Assembly: GCF_029057325.1 (NCBI RefSeq) | Contig: NZ_JAICZW010000097.1 | Span: 1-38,340 of the forward strand | DNA: 38,340 nt | Source of the DNA: Bacteroides sp. | GTDB lineage: Bacteria; Bacteroidota; Bacteroidia; Bacteroidales; Bacteroidaceae | Reading direction: 5' to 3' | Shown here: piece by piece, positions 1 to 8,559 of the stretch | How the letters are laid out: the number at the start of each line of letters is the position of its first letter | Position numbering within the stretch: the stretch's first letter is position 1 | Notes under the pieces: generated by a model | What the model was told of the DNA's origin: nothing | What the model saw: the letters and a program-made list of their open reading frames with translations, nothing else | Database searches by the model: none | Translations under genes and position numbers: made by a program

Positions 1-2
1 AA

Positions 3-104
3 GTTCTTCATGTTCAGATTGGCTACTTTGTACGCATAAAGGAAATGGATACCAACCAGAAATATCCGCTGACCCCTTATTTTGTGCGGATATTTCACTG
101 GTAA
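3..104 (+). CDS. C-terminal end of an unrecognised protein (partial)
   Basis: An open frame enters from the left edge and runs 33 codons to a TAA. It ends in the aromatic-rich residues PYFVRIFHW, with a composition that reads like real protein; the other two forward frames look less protein-like. The rest of the gene lies outside the window, so neither family nor function can be given. It could also be chance, because only about 100 bases are visible. Confidence 0.4.
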   Translation, partial: VLHVQIGYFVRIKEMDTNQKYPLTPYFVRIFHW

Positions 105-157
105 ACAAAAAAAAGACCGCCAAGAGTGGAAGCCTCCTAACAGTCTAAATCTTTTAG

Positions 158-234
158 TGGTAGCGGGACCCGGGATTGAACCGGGGACCTCATGATTATG
201 AATCATGCGCTCTAACCAGCTGAGCTATCCCGCC
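158..234 (-). tRNA. tRNA-Met (anticodon CAT), CCA encoded
   Basis: Read on the minus strand, the sequence folds as a complete cloverleaf. The acceptor stem GGCGGGA pairs with TCCCGCT, including one G-T pair at position 1-72. The D arm contains AGCTCAGCTGGTTAGAGC, the anticodon stem-loop is CATGA-TTCATAA-TCATG, and the T arm has GGTTCAATCC. The discriminator A is followed by an encoded CCA. The anticodon is CAT and the gene is not an initiator type, because position 1-72 is paired. An elongator tRNA-Met is most likely. A tRNA-Ile with a lysidine-modified CAT anticodon cannot be excluded by eye. Confidence 0.93.
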
Positions 235-586
235 ATCATTTCTCGTTTGCGGGTGCAAAGATATAGCTTTTATTTAATGTGCCAAAATAATTGCAGTTTT
301 TTTTTGCTGTTTTCTACATGGTTTTTTCATTTCAATCCTTGCGCCAGTTCTTCAAATGCGCAATTCCGTGCCTGAAGGAGTACGTAACCGTTGTCCGTGG
401 ACAGTCGGGCGGGGAGATTTCGCTATAGATAATATATGGGGATGGGAAATTGTTCCGCATGGAATCGGGCGGTTGTAGGCAGGATTGGTTGTTTGGCTTT
501 ATTTTAACCCGTTGGCGGAATTGATTCACTGGTCTGCTTTTGGTTTTTTGTTTAATGCATTGATTGTTAGTTGTTTAATAATGGGC

Positions 587-674
587 TGACAGACGCTTGT
601 GTTCAACGTGACAAACACTTGTGTTCAAGCTGACAGACACAAGTGTTTGAGACGACAGATGCAAGTGTCTGTCA
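587..674. repeat. 88-bp element of four 22-nt units, copy 1
   Basis: Four consecutive 22-nt units each begin with a version of TGACAGACAC. The first two carry a CTTGTGTTCAA-type core and the last two carry ACAAGTGT, so the halves are inverted relative to each other. The ends TGACAGACGCTTG and CAAGTGTCTGTCA can pair with one G-T wobble. A second copy lies at 8990-9077. It sits in the 580-base gap between the tRNA and the START-like gene, where I see no convincing gene. Confidence 0.85.
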
Positions 675-757
675 AACCGGGAAATATAGGGGAAATTGCA
701 GGAGGGATTTCTTTGCTGATTTAATTCCGCCAACAGGTTATAATTTTAATGAATAAC

Positions 758-789
758 TTTCTGTAATTAGAAAAAAGTCTTTATCTTGG
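758..789 (+). promoter_or_regulatory. Probable Bacteroides-type promoter of the START-like gene
   Basis: A TTTC box (758-761) is followed by a 20-nt spacer and TATCTTGG (782-789), one mismatch from the Bacteroides -7 consensus TAnnTTTG. Transcription would begin about 20 nt before the ATG at 816. This argues against the upstream TTG (786) as a start, because that codon overlaps the -7 box. Confidence 0.5.
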
Positions 790-815
790 CAGGCATAATA
801 GAAGCAGAATTAGAT

Positions 816-1202
816 ATGGAACGAGAAAAAATACACCTGGAATACCTTTTGAACGCGACTTCTAAGACTATTCTGTGGACGGCGATAAGCACTCCCACGG
901 GCTTGGAAGGCTGGTTTGCCGACAGGATCCAGTCGGATGATGAGATTGTGGCCTTCTTTTGGGGGAAGACGGAAGAGCGCGATGCGAAAATCATAGCGAT
1001 ACGTGCTTATTCGTTTATTCGTTTCCACTGGTTGGATGATGAAAACGAACACGGCTACTTTGAACTGAAAATGACGAATAATGAGCTGACGAATGATTTC
1101 GTGTTGGAAATAACGGACTTTGCCAATGCGGGCGAAGCGGATGATTTGCGTGAATTGTGGGATTCGCAAGTAGATACATTGCGAAGAACGTGCGGTTTTT
1201 AG
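816..1202 (+). CDS. START-like domain protein (SRPBCC fold)
   Basis: A 128-residue cytoplasmic protein without signal peptide or membrane segment. It resembles the START-like/SRPBCC small proteins common in Bacteroidetes. The opening segment MEREKIHLEYLLNATSKTIL and the following GLEGWFAD region fit the first strand and helices of that helix-grip fold, which builds a hydrophobic ligand cavity. No ligand can be inferred. The ATG at 816 is chosen because the longer frame would start at a TTG inside the promoter box. It lies 76 nt upstream of the permease gene, which has its own promoter-like boxes, so the two are probably separate transcripts with possible read-through. Confidence 0.75.
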   Translation: MEREKIHLEYLLNATSKTILWTAISTPTGLEGWFADRIQSDDEIVAFFWGKTEERDAKIIAIRAYSFIRFHWLDDENEHGYFELKMTNNELTNDFVLEITDFANAGEADDLRELWDSQVDTLRRTCGF

Positions 1203-1220
1203 TTAACTTTCGATTAAAAA

Positions 1221-1252
1221 TTTCCCGTACTCCCTTTTTTGTACTATTTTTG
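1221..1252 (+). promoter_or_regulatory. Probable promoter of the lptF/G - ribBA - aspC run
   Basis: TTTC (1221-1224), a 20-nt spacer, then TATTTTTG (1245-1252), an exact match to TAnnTTTG. The GTG at 1252 overlaps the -7 box, so the ATG at 1279 is the better start and would give a leader of about 20 nt. Confidence 0.55.
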
Positions 1253-1278
1253 TGCACTCATTGCATGAAACAAGTAAG

Positions 1279-3180
1279 ATGCTGCGCATAAAAAAGTTAG
1301 ATATATTTGTCCTGAAGAGCTTCTGCCTGCTTTTTATGGGTACTTTCTTCATCTGCCTCTTTATCTTTATGATGCAGTTCTTGTGGAAGTACGTGGACGA
1401 AATGGTGGGCAAAGGATTGGAGATGACTGTCTTGCTACAGTTCTTCTTCTATTCGGCGCTGACCCTGGTGCCGATATCGTTGCCGCTGGCTGTCCTGCTG
1501 GCCGCCCTGATTACGTTTGGAAACTTTGGTGAACGTTTCGAGTTGCTCGCCATGAAGGCGGCGGGCATTTCGTTGATGAAAATCATGCGTCCGCTGATTG
1601 TCTTTATTGCCTTTATCAGTTGTGTCTCTTTCTATTTTCAGAATGTCATAGGGCCTAAGGCGCAGACCAAGCTATGGACTTTGCTGTTCTCCATGAAGCA
1701 GAAGTCGCCCGAAGTGGATATCCCCGAGGGGGTGTTCTACGACGAGATAGACGGCTACAACCTCTATGTGAAGCACAAGAACCGCAAGACCGGTGTGCTG
1801 TATGACGTGCTGATTTATAATTTTGAGAAAGGGTTTGAGAACGCGCAGATTATCAAGGCCGATTCGGGAAAACTGGAGATGACGGCAGACAAGCAGCACT
1901 TATATCTACATCTGTATAGCGGCGAGCAGTTCGAGAACCTGAAATCGCAGAGCATGAACCAGCGGAATGTGCCTTACCGCCGCGAAACGTTCCGTGAGAA
2001 ACATGCCATTATCGAGTTCGACTCCGATTTCAGCATGGCGGATGAGGGCATTATGAGCAGCCGGTCCAACGGCAAGAACATGGCGATGTTGCAGGCGGGC
2101 ATCGACTCGATGCAGGTTTATAACGATAGTGTGGGACACGCCTATTATATGGAGGCGATGAGAGGACCCTATAAGATTGCGTCCGGCCTGACTAAAACAG
2201 ATACGCTGAAGATTGCGGAGGCGCATATAGGCGGGTATGATGTGGATAGCCTCTTCGACGCATCTACGTTGTTGCAAAAGCAGAAAATCATATCTGTCGC
2301 CGTGAGCCGTGCTGAAAGCGCGGGAAGCGATTGGAGCTTCAAGAGTTTCAATATCTTGCAGACGGAACGCAATCTTCGCCTTCACAAGACATCCTGGCAT
2401 GAGAAGCTGACCCTCTCGATGGCGTGCCTGATTTTCTTCTTCATCGGTGCGCCGCTTGGTGGCATTATCCGCAAGGGCGGATTGGGAATGCCGGTAGTGG
2501 TTTCCGTGCTGATATTCATCATTTACTACATCATCAACAATACAGGCTACAAGATGGCGCGTGACGGCAAGTGGATTGTATGGATGGGCATGTGGACCAG
2601 TACGGCCATTCTGGCACCGCTGGGCGCTTTCCTGACTTATAAGTCCAACAACGATTCCGTGGTGCTGAATGCCGACGCCTATATCAGTTGGTTTAAGAAG
2701 GTGGCGGGCATCCGCAGTGTGCGCCATTTGTTCCGTAAGGAGGTCATCATCCATGACCCCGACTACGTGCGCATTCCCGGCGAGTTGCGGGCATTGTCGG
2801 CGGATTGCCGCGAGTATGCCGAAAGGAAGGCGCTGAGACATGCTCCCAATTACTTCAAACTCTGGCTGGCCGATGCGCAGGATGAGGCGGTGGAGCATAT
2901 CAACGAGCGCATGGAAAGCCTGATTGAGGAGATGGCGAATACACGGTCGCACGTGTTGCTTACTGCGCTGAACGCATATCCGGTCATCCCCGTGCATGCG
3001 CATCTGCGTCCGTTCCGCCGTTATGAGCTGAATGTGCTTTGCGGAATCGTTTTCCCCGTGGGCCTGTTCTTCTACTTTCGCATTTGGGCGTTTCGCATCC
3101 GTCTGAATAAGGACATGGAGCGGATTGTCAAGACGAACGAGGAGGTGATTGGTATTATCGAAAGAGAAAAAAACAAATAA
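1279..3180 (+). CDS. LptF/LptG-family (YjgP/YjgQ) permease with long C-terminal extension
   Basis: An inner-membrane permease of the LptF/LptG family. With LptB2 this family extracts lipopolysaccharide from the inner membrane and feeds it to the periplasmic bridge. From the chosen ATG the protein has 633 residues. Membrane helices lie at about 13-35, 50-80 and 102-123, with an ELLAMKAAGIS coupling-helix motif at about 88-98. A periplasmic beta-rich domain follows, then three more helices (segments LTLSMACLIFFFIG, MPVVVSVLIFIIYYI and WIVWMGMWTSTAIL). Family members are usually about 360 residues. Here a C-terminal addition of roughly 190 residues is largely soluble and contains another hydrophobic segment (LNVLCGIVFPVGLFFYF). 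It is the first gene of a run with ribBA 15 nt downstream. Which of LptF or LptG it replaces cannot be told from this window. Confidence 0.85.
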   Translation: MLRIKKLDIFVLKSFCLLFMGTFFICLFIFMMQFLWKYVDEMVGKGLEMTVLLQFFFYSALTLVPISLPLAVLLAALITFGNFGERFELLAMKAAGISLMKIMRPLIVFIAFISCVSFYFQNVIGPKAQTKLWTLLFSMKQKSPEVDIPEGVFYDEIDGYNLYVKHKNRKTGVLYDVLIYNFEKGFENAQIIKADSGKLEMTADKQHLYLHLYSGEQFENLKSQSMNQRNVPYRRETFREKHAIIEFDSDFSMADEGIMSSRSNGKNMAMLQAGIDSMQVYNDSVGHAYYMEAMRGPYKIASGLTKTDTLKIAEAHIGGYDVDSLFDASTLLQKQKIISVAVSRAESAGSDWSFKSFNILQTERNLRLHKTSWHEKLTLSMACLIFFFIGAPLGGIIRKGGLGMPVVVSVLIFIIYYIINNTGYKMARDGKWIVWMGMWTSTAILAPLGAFLTYKSNNDSVVLNADAYISWFKKVAGIRSVRHLFRKEVIIHDPDYVRIPGELRALSADCREYAERKALRHAPNYFKLWLADAQDEAVEHINERMESLIEEMANTRSHVLLTALNAYPVIPVHAHLRPFRRYELNVLCGIVFPVGLFFYFRIWAFRIRLNKDMERIVKTNEEVIGIIEREKNK

Positions 3181-3195
3181 AAAGGAATAGAGATT

Positions 3196-4410
3196 ATGGA
3201 AAATGTAAAGTTGGATACAATAGAAGAAGCTATTGAAGAATTCAAGGCGGGCAATTTCGTGATTGTGGTGGATGATGAGGACCGCGAGAACGAGGGTGAT
3301 TTGATAATCGCTGCCGAAAAGATTACCCCGGAGAAGGTTAACTTTATGTTGAAGCATGCGCGGGGCGTGCTTTGTGCGCCGATTACCGTTTCGCGCTGCA
3401 AGGAACTGGACTTGCCGCATCAAGTATTGGACAATACTTCGGTGTTGGGCACTCCTTTTACCGTAACCATCGATAAGCTGGAAGGTTGCACTACCGGTGT
3501 GTCTGCGGCCGACCGTGCGGCTACCATCCGAGCATTGGCCGACCCTGCCTCCACGCCTGCTACCTTCGGCCGCCCCGGACATATCAATCCGTTGTATGCG
3601 CAGGAGAAAGGCGTGTTGCGCCGTGCCGGACATACGGAAGCGGTCATCGATATGGCACGTCTGTCAGGACTATATCCGGCAGGTGCGCTGATGGAGATTA
3701 TGAGCGATGACGGTACGATGGCGCGTCTGCCCGAGTTGCGCAAGATGGCGGATGAATACAACTTGAAGCTGATTTCCATCCGTGACCTGATAGCCTACCG
3801 CCTGCGTCAGGAATCCATTGTGGAGAAAGGTGTGGAAGTGGATATGCCCACTCAGTACGGTCATTTCCGCATGATACCTTTCCGCCAGAAATTGAACGGG
3901 CTGGAACACATGGTCTTGTTCAAGGGCGAGTGGAAAGAGGATGAACCGATTCTGGTGCGTGTGCATTCCTCTTGTGCGACAGGGGACATCTTCGGCTCCA
4001 TGCGTTGCGATTGCGGGGAACAGCTTCATAAGTCAATGGAGATGATAGAGAAAGCGGGCAAAGGTGTTATCGTCTATCTGAATCAGGAAGGACGCGGCAT
4101 CGGCCTGATGGAAAAGATGAAAGCCTACAAGTTGCAGGAAGACGGCATGGACACTGTGGACGCGAACCTTTGTCTGGGACATCTGGCGGATGAGCGTGAC
4201 TATGGAGTAGGGGCGCAGATTCTCCGTGAGATTGGTGTACACAAGATGCGTCTGATGACTAACAATCCGGTGAAGCGTGTCGGTCTGGAGGCATACGGCC
4301 TGGAGATTACGGAGAACGTGCCCATCGAATCTGTGCCGAATCCGTACAATGAACGCTACCTCCGCACGAAGAAAGAACGTATGGGACATACGTTGCATTT
4401 CAATAAGTAA
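3196..4410 (+). CDS. ribBA: Bifunctional 3,4-dihydroxy-2-butanone-4-phosphate synthase / GTP cyclohydrolase II
   Basis: This 404-residue enzyme supplies both precursors of riboflavin. The N-terminal RibB domain (about 1-205) makes 3,4-dihydroxy-2-butanone 4-phosphate from ribulose 5-phosphate. The C-terminal RibA domain opens GTP to the pyrimidine precursor. RibB is recognised by DEDRENEGD (DRENEGD at 29-35) and by the acidic/histidine residues of [13 protein letters not shown]. RibA is recognised by [20 protein letters not shown], with zinc-ligand cysteines at 260, 271 and 273, and by [10 protein letters not shown]. All key residues seen are intact. It follows the permease by 15 nt and precedes the aminotransferase by 50 nt, so the three are probably co-transcribed. 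There is no room for an FMN riboswitch directly upstream. Confidence 0.96.
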   Translation: MENVKLDTIEEAIEEFKAGNFVIVVDDEDRENEGDLIIAAEKITPEKVNFMLKHARGVLCAPITVSRCKELDLPHQVLDNTSVLGTPFTVTIDKLEGCTTGVSAADRAATIRALADPASTPATFGRPGHINPLYAQEKGVLRRAGHTEAVIDMARLSGLYPAGALMEIMSDDGTMARLPELRKMADEYNLKLISIRDLIAYRLRQESIVEKGVEVDMPTQYGHFRMIPFRQKLNGLEHMVLFKGEWKEDEPILVRVHSSCATGDIFGSMRCDCGEQLHKSMEMIEKAGKGVIVYLNQEGRGIGLMEKMKAYKLQEDGMDTVDANLCLGHLADERDYGVGAQILREIGVHKMRLMTNNPVKRVGLEAYGLEITENVPIESVPNPYNERYLRTKKERMGHTLHFNK

Positions 4411-4460
4411 CTCCTTAATAAATAAAGAATTGTAGAACCACTATCAAAAATAGAAACAAA

Positions 4461-5654
4461 ATGAACCAGTTATCAGATCGTTTGAATAGTTTGTCGCCTT
4501 CTGCGACACTGGCTATGTCTCAAAAGAGCGCAGAGCTGAAGGCTCAAGGCGTGGATGTAATCAATCTGAGTGTGGGAGAACCCGATTTCAATACTCCCGA
4601 ACACATCAAAGAGGCTGCGAAAAAGGCGATAGATGATAATTTCTCTCGCTATTCTCCGGTTCCGGGCTATCCGGCTTTGCGTAATGCGATTGTAGAAAAA
4701 TTGAAAAAGGAAAACGGTCTGGAATATACCGCCGCACAAATCTCTTGTGCCAATGGTGCCAAGCAGTCGGTTTGCAATACTATTCTGGTGTTGGTGAATC
4801 CGGGTGACGAGGTGATTGTTCCCGCTCCTTATTGGGTGAGCTATCCCGAAATGGTGAAGCTGGCGGAAGGAACACCGGTGATTGTGCCTGCCGGCATTGA
4901 GCAAGACTTCAAGATTACACCTGCCCAGCTGGAGGCTGCCATTACTCCTAAGACGAAGGCGCTGATTCTTTGCTCTCCCTCCAACCCGACGGGCTCTGTT
5001 TACAGCAAGGAAGAGCTGGCGGGGCTGGTTGCCGTATTGGCAAAGCATCCGCAGGTGATGGTGATTGCTGATGAGATTTATGAGCATATCAACTACATAG
5101 GCAAGCATCAAAGTATTGCGCAGTTCCCCGAAATGAAGGAACGCACGGTGATTGTGAACGGTGTGTCCAAGGCGTATGCCATGACCGGCTGGCGTATCGG
5201 TTTTATTGCCGGGCCGGAATGGATTGTAAAGGCTTGCAACAAGCTGCAAGGCCAATATACTTCGGGACCCTGTTCGGTGTCTCAAAAGGCTGCCGAGGCT
5301 GCTTATACCGGCACGCAGGTTCCGGTGGAAGAGATGCGTCAGGCCTTTGAACGTCGTCGCAATCTGATTGTGAAGCTGGCAAAGGAGGTTCCCGGTTTTG
5401 AGGTGAACGTACCGGAAGGTGCTTTCTATCTGTTTCCGAAGTGCGACTCCTTCTTTGGCAAATCGGCCGGCGAACGCAAGGTCACCAATTCGGACGAGTT
5501 GGCCATGTACTTGTTGGAAGAAGCGCATGTGGCCTGTGTGGGGGGAACCTCGTTCGGAGCACCCGAATGTATCCGCATGAGTTATGCCACCAGTGATGAG
5601 AACATTGTCGAGGCCATCCGCAGGATAAAGGAAGCGTTGGCGAAATTGGCCTGA
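4461..5654 (+). CDS. PLP-dependent class I aminotransferase (aspartate aminotransferase type)
   Basis: A 397-residue fold-type I aminotransferase, probably moving the amino group between aspartate and 2-oxoglutarate. The N-terminal SVGEPDFNTP, the SPSNPTGSVY segment and the lysine in VNGVSKAYAMTGWRIGF (Lys237, which should hold pyridoxal phosphate) are all present. The C-terminal IRMSYATSDENI contains the arginine that binds the substrate alpha-carboxylate. Length and motifs fit the bacterial Ib aspartate aminotransferase group, but some members act on other amino acids or on prephenate, so substrate is inferred. It is the last gene of the run and ends at a strong terminator shared with the opposing ferredoxin gene. 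Confidence 0.9.
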   Translation: MNQLSDRLNSLSPSATLAMSQKSAELKAQGVDVINLSVGEPDFNTPEHIKEAAKKAIDDNFSRYSPVPGYPALRNAIVEKLKKENGLEYTAAQISCANGAKQSVCNTILVLVNPGDEVIVPAPYWVSYPEMVKLAEGTPVIVPAGIEQDFKITPAQLEAAITPKTKALILCSPSNPTGSVYSKEELAGLVAVLAKHPQVMVIADEIYEHINYIGKHQSIAQFPEMKERTVIVNGVSKAYAMTGWRIGFIAGPEWIVKACNKLQGQYTSGPCSVSQKAAEAAYTGTQVPVEEMRQAFERRRNLIVKLAKEVPGFEVNVPEGAFYLFPKCDSFFGKSAGERKVTNSDELAMYLLEEAHVACVGGTSFGAPECIRMSYATSDENIVEAIRRIKEALAKLA

Positions 5655-5690
5655 CTCCCTTTGGACGATTCGATCTGATTATAAATAATA

Positions 5691-5724
5691 AAGGCCCGGT
5701 TTCATGGAAACCGAGCCTTTTTTT
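5691..5724. terminator. Bidirectional terminator between aminotransferase and ferredoxin
   Basis: AAGGCCCGGTTTC pairs with GAAACCGAGCCTT around a short ATG loop, with one mismatch, and is followed by a run of T. The A-rich left side gives U residues in the opposite direction. It lies between converging genes. Confidence 0.9.
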
Positions 5725-5739
5725 CTAAATGGGGATTTA

Positions 5740-5910
5740 TTATTCTCCCGGATGAATTGCTTCAGAAGGACAAACATCTGCGCAAGTACCGCATTCAGTA
5801 CAAGCTTCAGGGTCGATAGAATACTTATCACCTTCAGAAATAGCGCCTACCGGACACTCGTCAATGCAAGTGCCGCAAGCAATACAATCGTCACTAATTA
5901 CGTAAGCCAT
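5740..5910 (-). CDS. Small 2[4Fe-4S] ferredoxin
   Basis: A 56-residue bacterial ferredoxin. Cysteines at 9, 12, 15 and 19 (CIACGTCIDECP) and at 37, 40, 43 and 47 (CTECGTCADVCP) form two classical CxxCxxCxxxCP clusters. It carries electrons at low potential in the cytoplasm, typically for pyruvate:ferredoxin oxidoreductase or hydrogenase in anaerobes; the partner here is unknown. The length is typical of clostridial-type ferredoxins. A good -7 box lies about 43-50 nt upstream of the start, and the gene ends at the terminator shared with the aminotransferase. It is probably a single-gene transcript. Confidence 0.96.
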   Translation of the reverse strand: MAYVISDDCIACGTCIDECPVGAISEGDKYSIDPEACTECGTCADVCPSEAIHPGE

Positions 5911-5952
5911 TTTCTTTAAATTTTAAATTGTTATTAGTACTAATTTGTCCGG

Positions 5953-5960
5953 CAAAAATA
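5953..5960 (-). promoter_or_regulatory. -7 box of the ferredoxin gene
   Basis: On the minus strand this reads TATTTTTG, an exact TAnnTTTG match, leaving a leader of roughly 35 nt before the ATG at 5910. I see no clear -33 box at the usual spacing. Confidence 0.5.
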
Positions 5961-6249
5961 GCGGTTTTCTTTATTAGTTGCTATCAATATTGATTAAAAA
6001 ACTTATAATTTGTATCTTGTCTAAATAAGTAGTCGGTTTTTTGCTTGGAAGAAACTGTGGAATAGGTGAAGATAATCTTTGCTGGCGTTTCTTCTTTCGC
6101 AGTTCCCGTTTGATAGGTTCTTCCGAACTACTATTATTTATTATCAGATTTTTAGGCTGTTTTTATGGAAAAGGAGCCTGTCTGTTTCTCTCCTGTTTAG
6201 AATGGTAGGATGAAAGTGGGCGGAACAGTTGGATGCCTCCGAATCCGGA
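5961..6249. other. Non-coding stretch between dnaX and the ferredoxin gene
   Basis: No gene, RNA or clear terminator is visible here. One minus-strand frame of about 58 codons (roughly 5990-6170) is open but has no ATG, GTG or TTG in a sensible place. It may be chance or a decayed remnant. Confidence 0.5.
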
Positions 6250-8076
6250 CTAATATAGTTCTAGACCAAAGACCTCTTGCAGTTGAAGCAATGCACTGTT
6301 CTTTTGCGCCATCATCTGGAACTTTTCGACGCGGCTGAAGGCACGCACGTTTTCAGTCGTTGCGCTGACGCGGACGGTCATGATGACTTTCCGATTCTTC
6401 AGGCGGGTACGCAGATAGTCTTGCAGCGCCGGAATCATGCCGGTGAATTCTTTGGCTACGATTTCGTTGTCCACTACGACTTCGAAAGTGGAGTCGCTTA
6501 TCAGGGCGACGCGCATGTTCTGCATTCGTTTGGCGATGGCGATTTGCTCTTTAGGCATTCGTCCCGCATATTCTTGCCAATAGTAGTTCAGGTCTCTTTC
6601 GTTGAAGATGTAGTCTTCTTCGATGGGGGCGGCAGGGCGAGGAGTTGCAACGTTGGCGGTCTTCTTCGCTTCTTCGGGGCGCGGCCGTTTGATGGATACG
6701 CCTAACCCGGCCTGCTTTACGACCGGAATTTTCTTCTCCTCCCTTCCTTGTGCCATCAGCACAGCTGTAGGGGTGGTGTGTGGAGGGGTGCTGTTCGAGG
6801 CATTGGCAGGCTGTGGAGCCTTGTTGGTTTGCTGGACAGGTTGTCCGGCTGCCGGGCTTGTCGGAGCTTGCTGTTTGGGCGTAGCGGGGGCTGCCTGTGG
6901 CTGCTGTGCGGCGGCAGGCTTTGTGAAAAGGGGTTTTAAAGCTTGTTTAGGGCCACGCCCATGGCTGCTGTCGTCCTCCTCGGCGGCGGTGAGTTGGGCA
7001 ACCTGTATCAAGGTCAGTTCCACCATCAATCGCTTGTTTTTGCTGCTCCGGTAGTTCAGGTCGCAATCGTTGCAGAGCTTCATGGCGCGGTAGAGGAAGG
7101 GGAGCGGGCATTTCTGCGCTTGCGTCTGATAGCGTTCGCGGATGCTGGCACCCACTTCGAGCAGTGGCAATGTCACAGGGTCTTTGCTTACCAGCAAATC
7201 GCGCAGGTGCGACGAGAGTCCGGTGATGAAATGGCTGCCGTCGAAGCCTTTGTTCAGCACGTCGTTCAGTAGCAGCAAGGCATCGCTGACCTTGTTTTCC
7301 AGAAAGAAGTCCGTCAGCTTGAAGTAGTATTCATAATCCAGTACGTTCAGGTTCTCGATGACGCTCCGGTAGGTGATGTTTCCTCCGGTGAAACTTACTA
7401 CCTGGTCGAAGATGGACAGGGCGTCGCGCATGCCGCCGTCGGCTTTCAAGGCGATGACGTTCAGGGCTTCCGGCTCGGCGGTGATGCCCTCTTTGGAAGC
7501 GACGTAGGCCAGATGTGCCACAGTGTCTTCCACACCCATCCGGCTGAAGTCGTATATCTGGCAGCGCGAAAGGATGGTTGGCAATATCTTGTGCTTCTCG
7601 GTCGTGGCGAGGATGAAGATGGCGTGGCGTGGCGGTTCTTCCAATGTCTTCAGGAAGGCGTTGAAGGCCGAGGCGGAGAGCATGTGCACCTCGTCGATGA
7701 TATATACCTTATATTTGCCGATTTGCGGCGGGATGCGCACTTGCTCCACCAGTTGGCGGATGTCATCGACGGAGTTGTTGGAGGCGGCATCCAGTTCGTG
7801 GATGTTATATGAACGTTGTTCGTTGAAGGCGGTGCACGATTCGCACTGGTTGCATGCCTCTCCGTCTGCCGTGGGACTCATGCAGTTGATGGTTTTGGCG
7901 AAGATGCGTGCGCAAGTCGTTTTCCCCACTCCCCGCGGACCGCAGAACAGGTAGGCGTGCGCCAGTTTCCCGGTGGCGATGGCATTCTTCAGGGTGGTGG
8001 TCAGGGCACGTTGTCCTACTACGGACTCAAAGGTCGAGGGACGGTATTTCCGTGCGGATACGATATAGTTTTCCAT
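6250..8076 (-). CDS. dnaX: DNA polymerase III subunit gamma/tau
   Basis: The clamp-loader ATPase of the replicative polymerase, 608 residues from the chosen ATG. The AAA+ module shows Walker A GPRGVGKT (46-53), a zinc-binding group with Cys 65, 75, 78 and 81, Walker B IIDEVHML (126-133), LEEPP (145-149) and the sensor stretch LATTEKHKI. Domains II and III follow, then a Pro/Gln/Ala-rich linker at roughly residues 375-490 and a tau-like C-terminal domain. The frame is open 12 codons further upstream, but that extension would contain the exact -7 box at 8102-8109. The ATG at 8076, preceded by an AAAGGAA stretch, is therefore preferred. It diverges from the FtsB-like gene. Confidence 0.96.
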   Translation of the reverse strand: MENYIVSARKYRPSTFESVVGQRALTTTLKNAIATGKLAHAYLFCGPRGVGKTTCARIFAKTINCMSPTADGEACNQCESCTAFNEQRSYNIHELDAASNNSVDDIRQLVEQVRIPPQIGKYKVYIIDEVHMLSASAFNAFLKTLEEPPRHAIFILATTEKHKILPTILSRCQIYDFSRMGVEDTVAHLAYVASKEGITAEPEALNVIALKADGGMRDALSIFDQVVSFTGGNITYRSVIENLNVLDYEYYFKLTDFFLENKVSDALLLLNDVLNKGFDGSHFITGLSSHLRDLLVSKDPVTLPLLEVGASIRERYQTQAQKCPLPFLYRAMKLCNDCDLNYRSSKNKRLMVELTLIQVAQLTAAEEDDSSHGRGPKQALKPLFTKPAAAQQPQAAPATPKQQAPTSPAAGQPVQQTNKAPQPANASNSTPPHTTPTAVLMAQGREEKKIPVVKQAGLGVSIKRPRPEEAKKTANVATPRPAAPIEEDYIFNERDLNYYWQEYAGRMPKEQIAIAKRMQNMRVALISDSTFEVVVDNEIVAKEFTGMIPALQDYLRTRLKNRKVIMTVRVSATTENVRAFSRVEKFQMMAQKNSALLQLQEVFGLELY

Positions 8077-8101
8077 ATTGGGGGTTCCTTTGCTTTTTGT
8101 G

Positions 8102-8109
8102 CAAATGTA
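8102..8109 (-). promoter_or_regulatory. -7 box of dnaX
   Basis: Minus-strand TACATTTG is an exact TAnnTTTG match, about 26-33 nt upstream of the ATG at 8076. No matching -33 box is seen. Confidence 0.5.
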
Positions 8110-8142
8110 CATAAAAAAAAGAGAACTTTCGGTTATTCCTCT

Positions 8143-8150
8143 TATCTTTG
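8143..8150 (+). promoter_or_regulatory. -7 box of the FtsB-like / membrane protein pair
   Basis: TATCTTTG is an exact TAnnTTTG match. It would give a leader of about 94 nt before the ATG at 8251. It lies 33 nt from the dnaX -7 box on the other strand, so the two promoters are back to back. Confidence 0.45.
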
Positions 8151-8250
8151 TGGCCGGAAGTCATGGCTTTTTATGAAAAGGCCGTGTGCTGAAGTTGAAC
8201 GGGAGGCAGTTGCAGCCGTAATTTGTAAATCGCTAAACAATAGAATCGGG

Positions 8251-8559
8251 ATGGGCAGACTTATTACTCTTTGGACATTTATCCGCAAGCATAAGTATCA
8301 AATCACGCTTGGGGTATTTATTGTACTCATCGGTTTTTTGGATGAGAACAGCATTGTGCGCCGTGTGGGCTATGCCCGGGAAGAAAGTCTTCTGCGTGAA
8401 GAGATTGAGAAATATCGCAAGGAGTATGAAGAGAATACCGAACGTCTCAATGAGCTTGCCGTCGATTCCGGTGCCATCGAGCGGATTGCCCGTGAGAAGT
8501 ATTTGATGAAGAAGCCCAATGAGGACATTTACGTATTTGAAGAAGATATAAAAGAATGA
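8251..8559 (+). CDS. FtsB/DivIC-family septum formation initiator
   Basis: A 102-residue bitopic membrane protein. A short cytoplasmic N terminus is followed by one membrane helix (about 16-30, YQITLGVFIVLIGFL), a charged coiled coil (about 42-70) and the terminal segment IERIAREKYLMKKPNEDIY (about 76-94). The AREKYLMKKPNED pattern is typical of FtsB/DivIC proteins, which bridge FtsL and FtsQ in the divisome and help switch on septal wall synthesis. The start is the ATG at 8251; upstream open codons lack family similarity. The stop overlaps the start of the next gene (ATGA at 8556-8559), implying translational coupling. Confidence 0.88.
   Translation: MGRLITLWTFIRKHKYQITLGVFIVLIGFLDENSIVRRVGYAREESLLREEIEKYRKEYEENTERLNELAVDSGAIERIAREKYLMKKPNEDIYVFEEDIKE

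Noticed and set aside
332..529. 65-codon minus-strand open frame between the tRNA and the START-like gene
   Set aside because: Composition looks random, there is no promoter-like box or family similarity, and it lies in AT-rich non-coding sequence.
587..674. CRISPR-like look of the regularly spaced 22-nt units
   Set aside because: The units are contiguous with no spacers, half are inverted, there are only four, and no cas gene is in the window.
786..815. Upstream TTG start for the START-like protein
   Set aside because: It overlaps the -7 box, and the ten extra residues do not belong to the family; the ATG at 816 fits better.
1906..3633. 575-codon minus-strand open frame opposite the permease and ribBA
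   Set aside because: Both plus-strand genes are certain. The antisense frame is His/Arg-rich low-quality sequence produced by the codon bias of the sense genes.
4411..4460. Riboswitch for riboflavin regulation near ribBA
   Set aside because: Only 15 nt precede ribBA and 50 nt follow it; no FMN aptamer elements are visible.
5704..5919. 71-codon plus-strand open frame
   Set aside because: It is the antisense shadow of the ferredoxin gene, whose eight cysteines are unmistakable on the minus strand.
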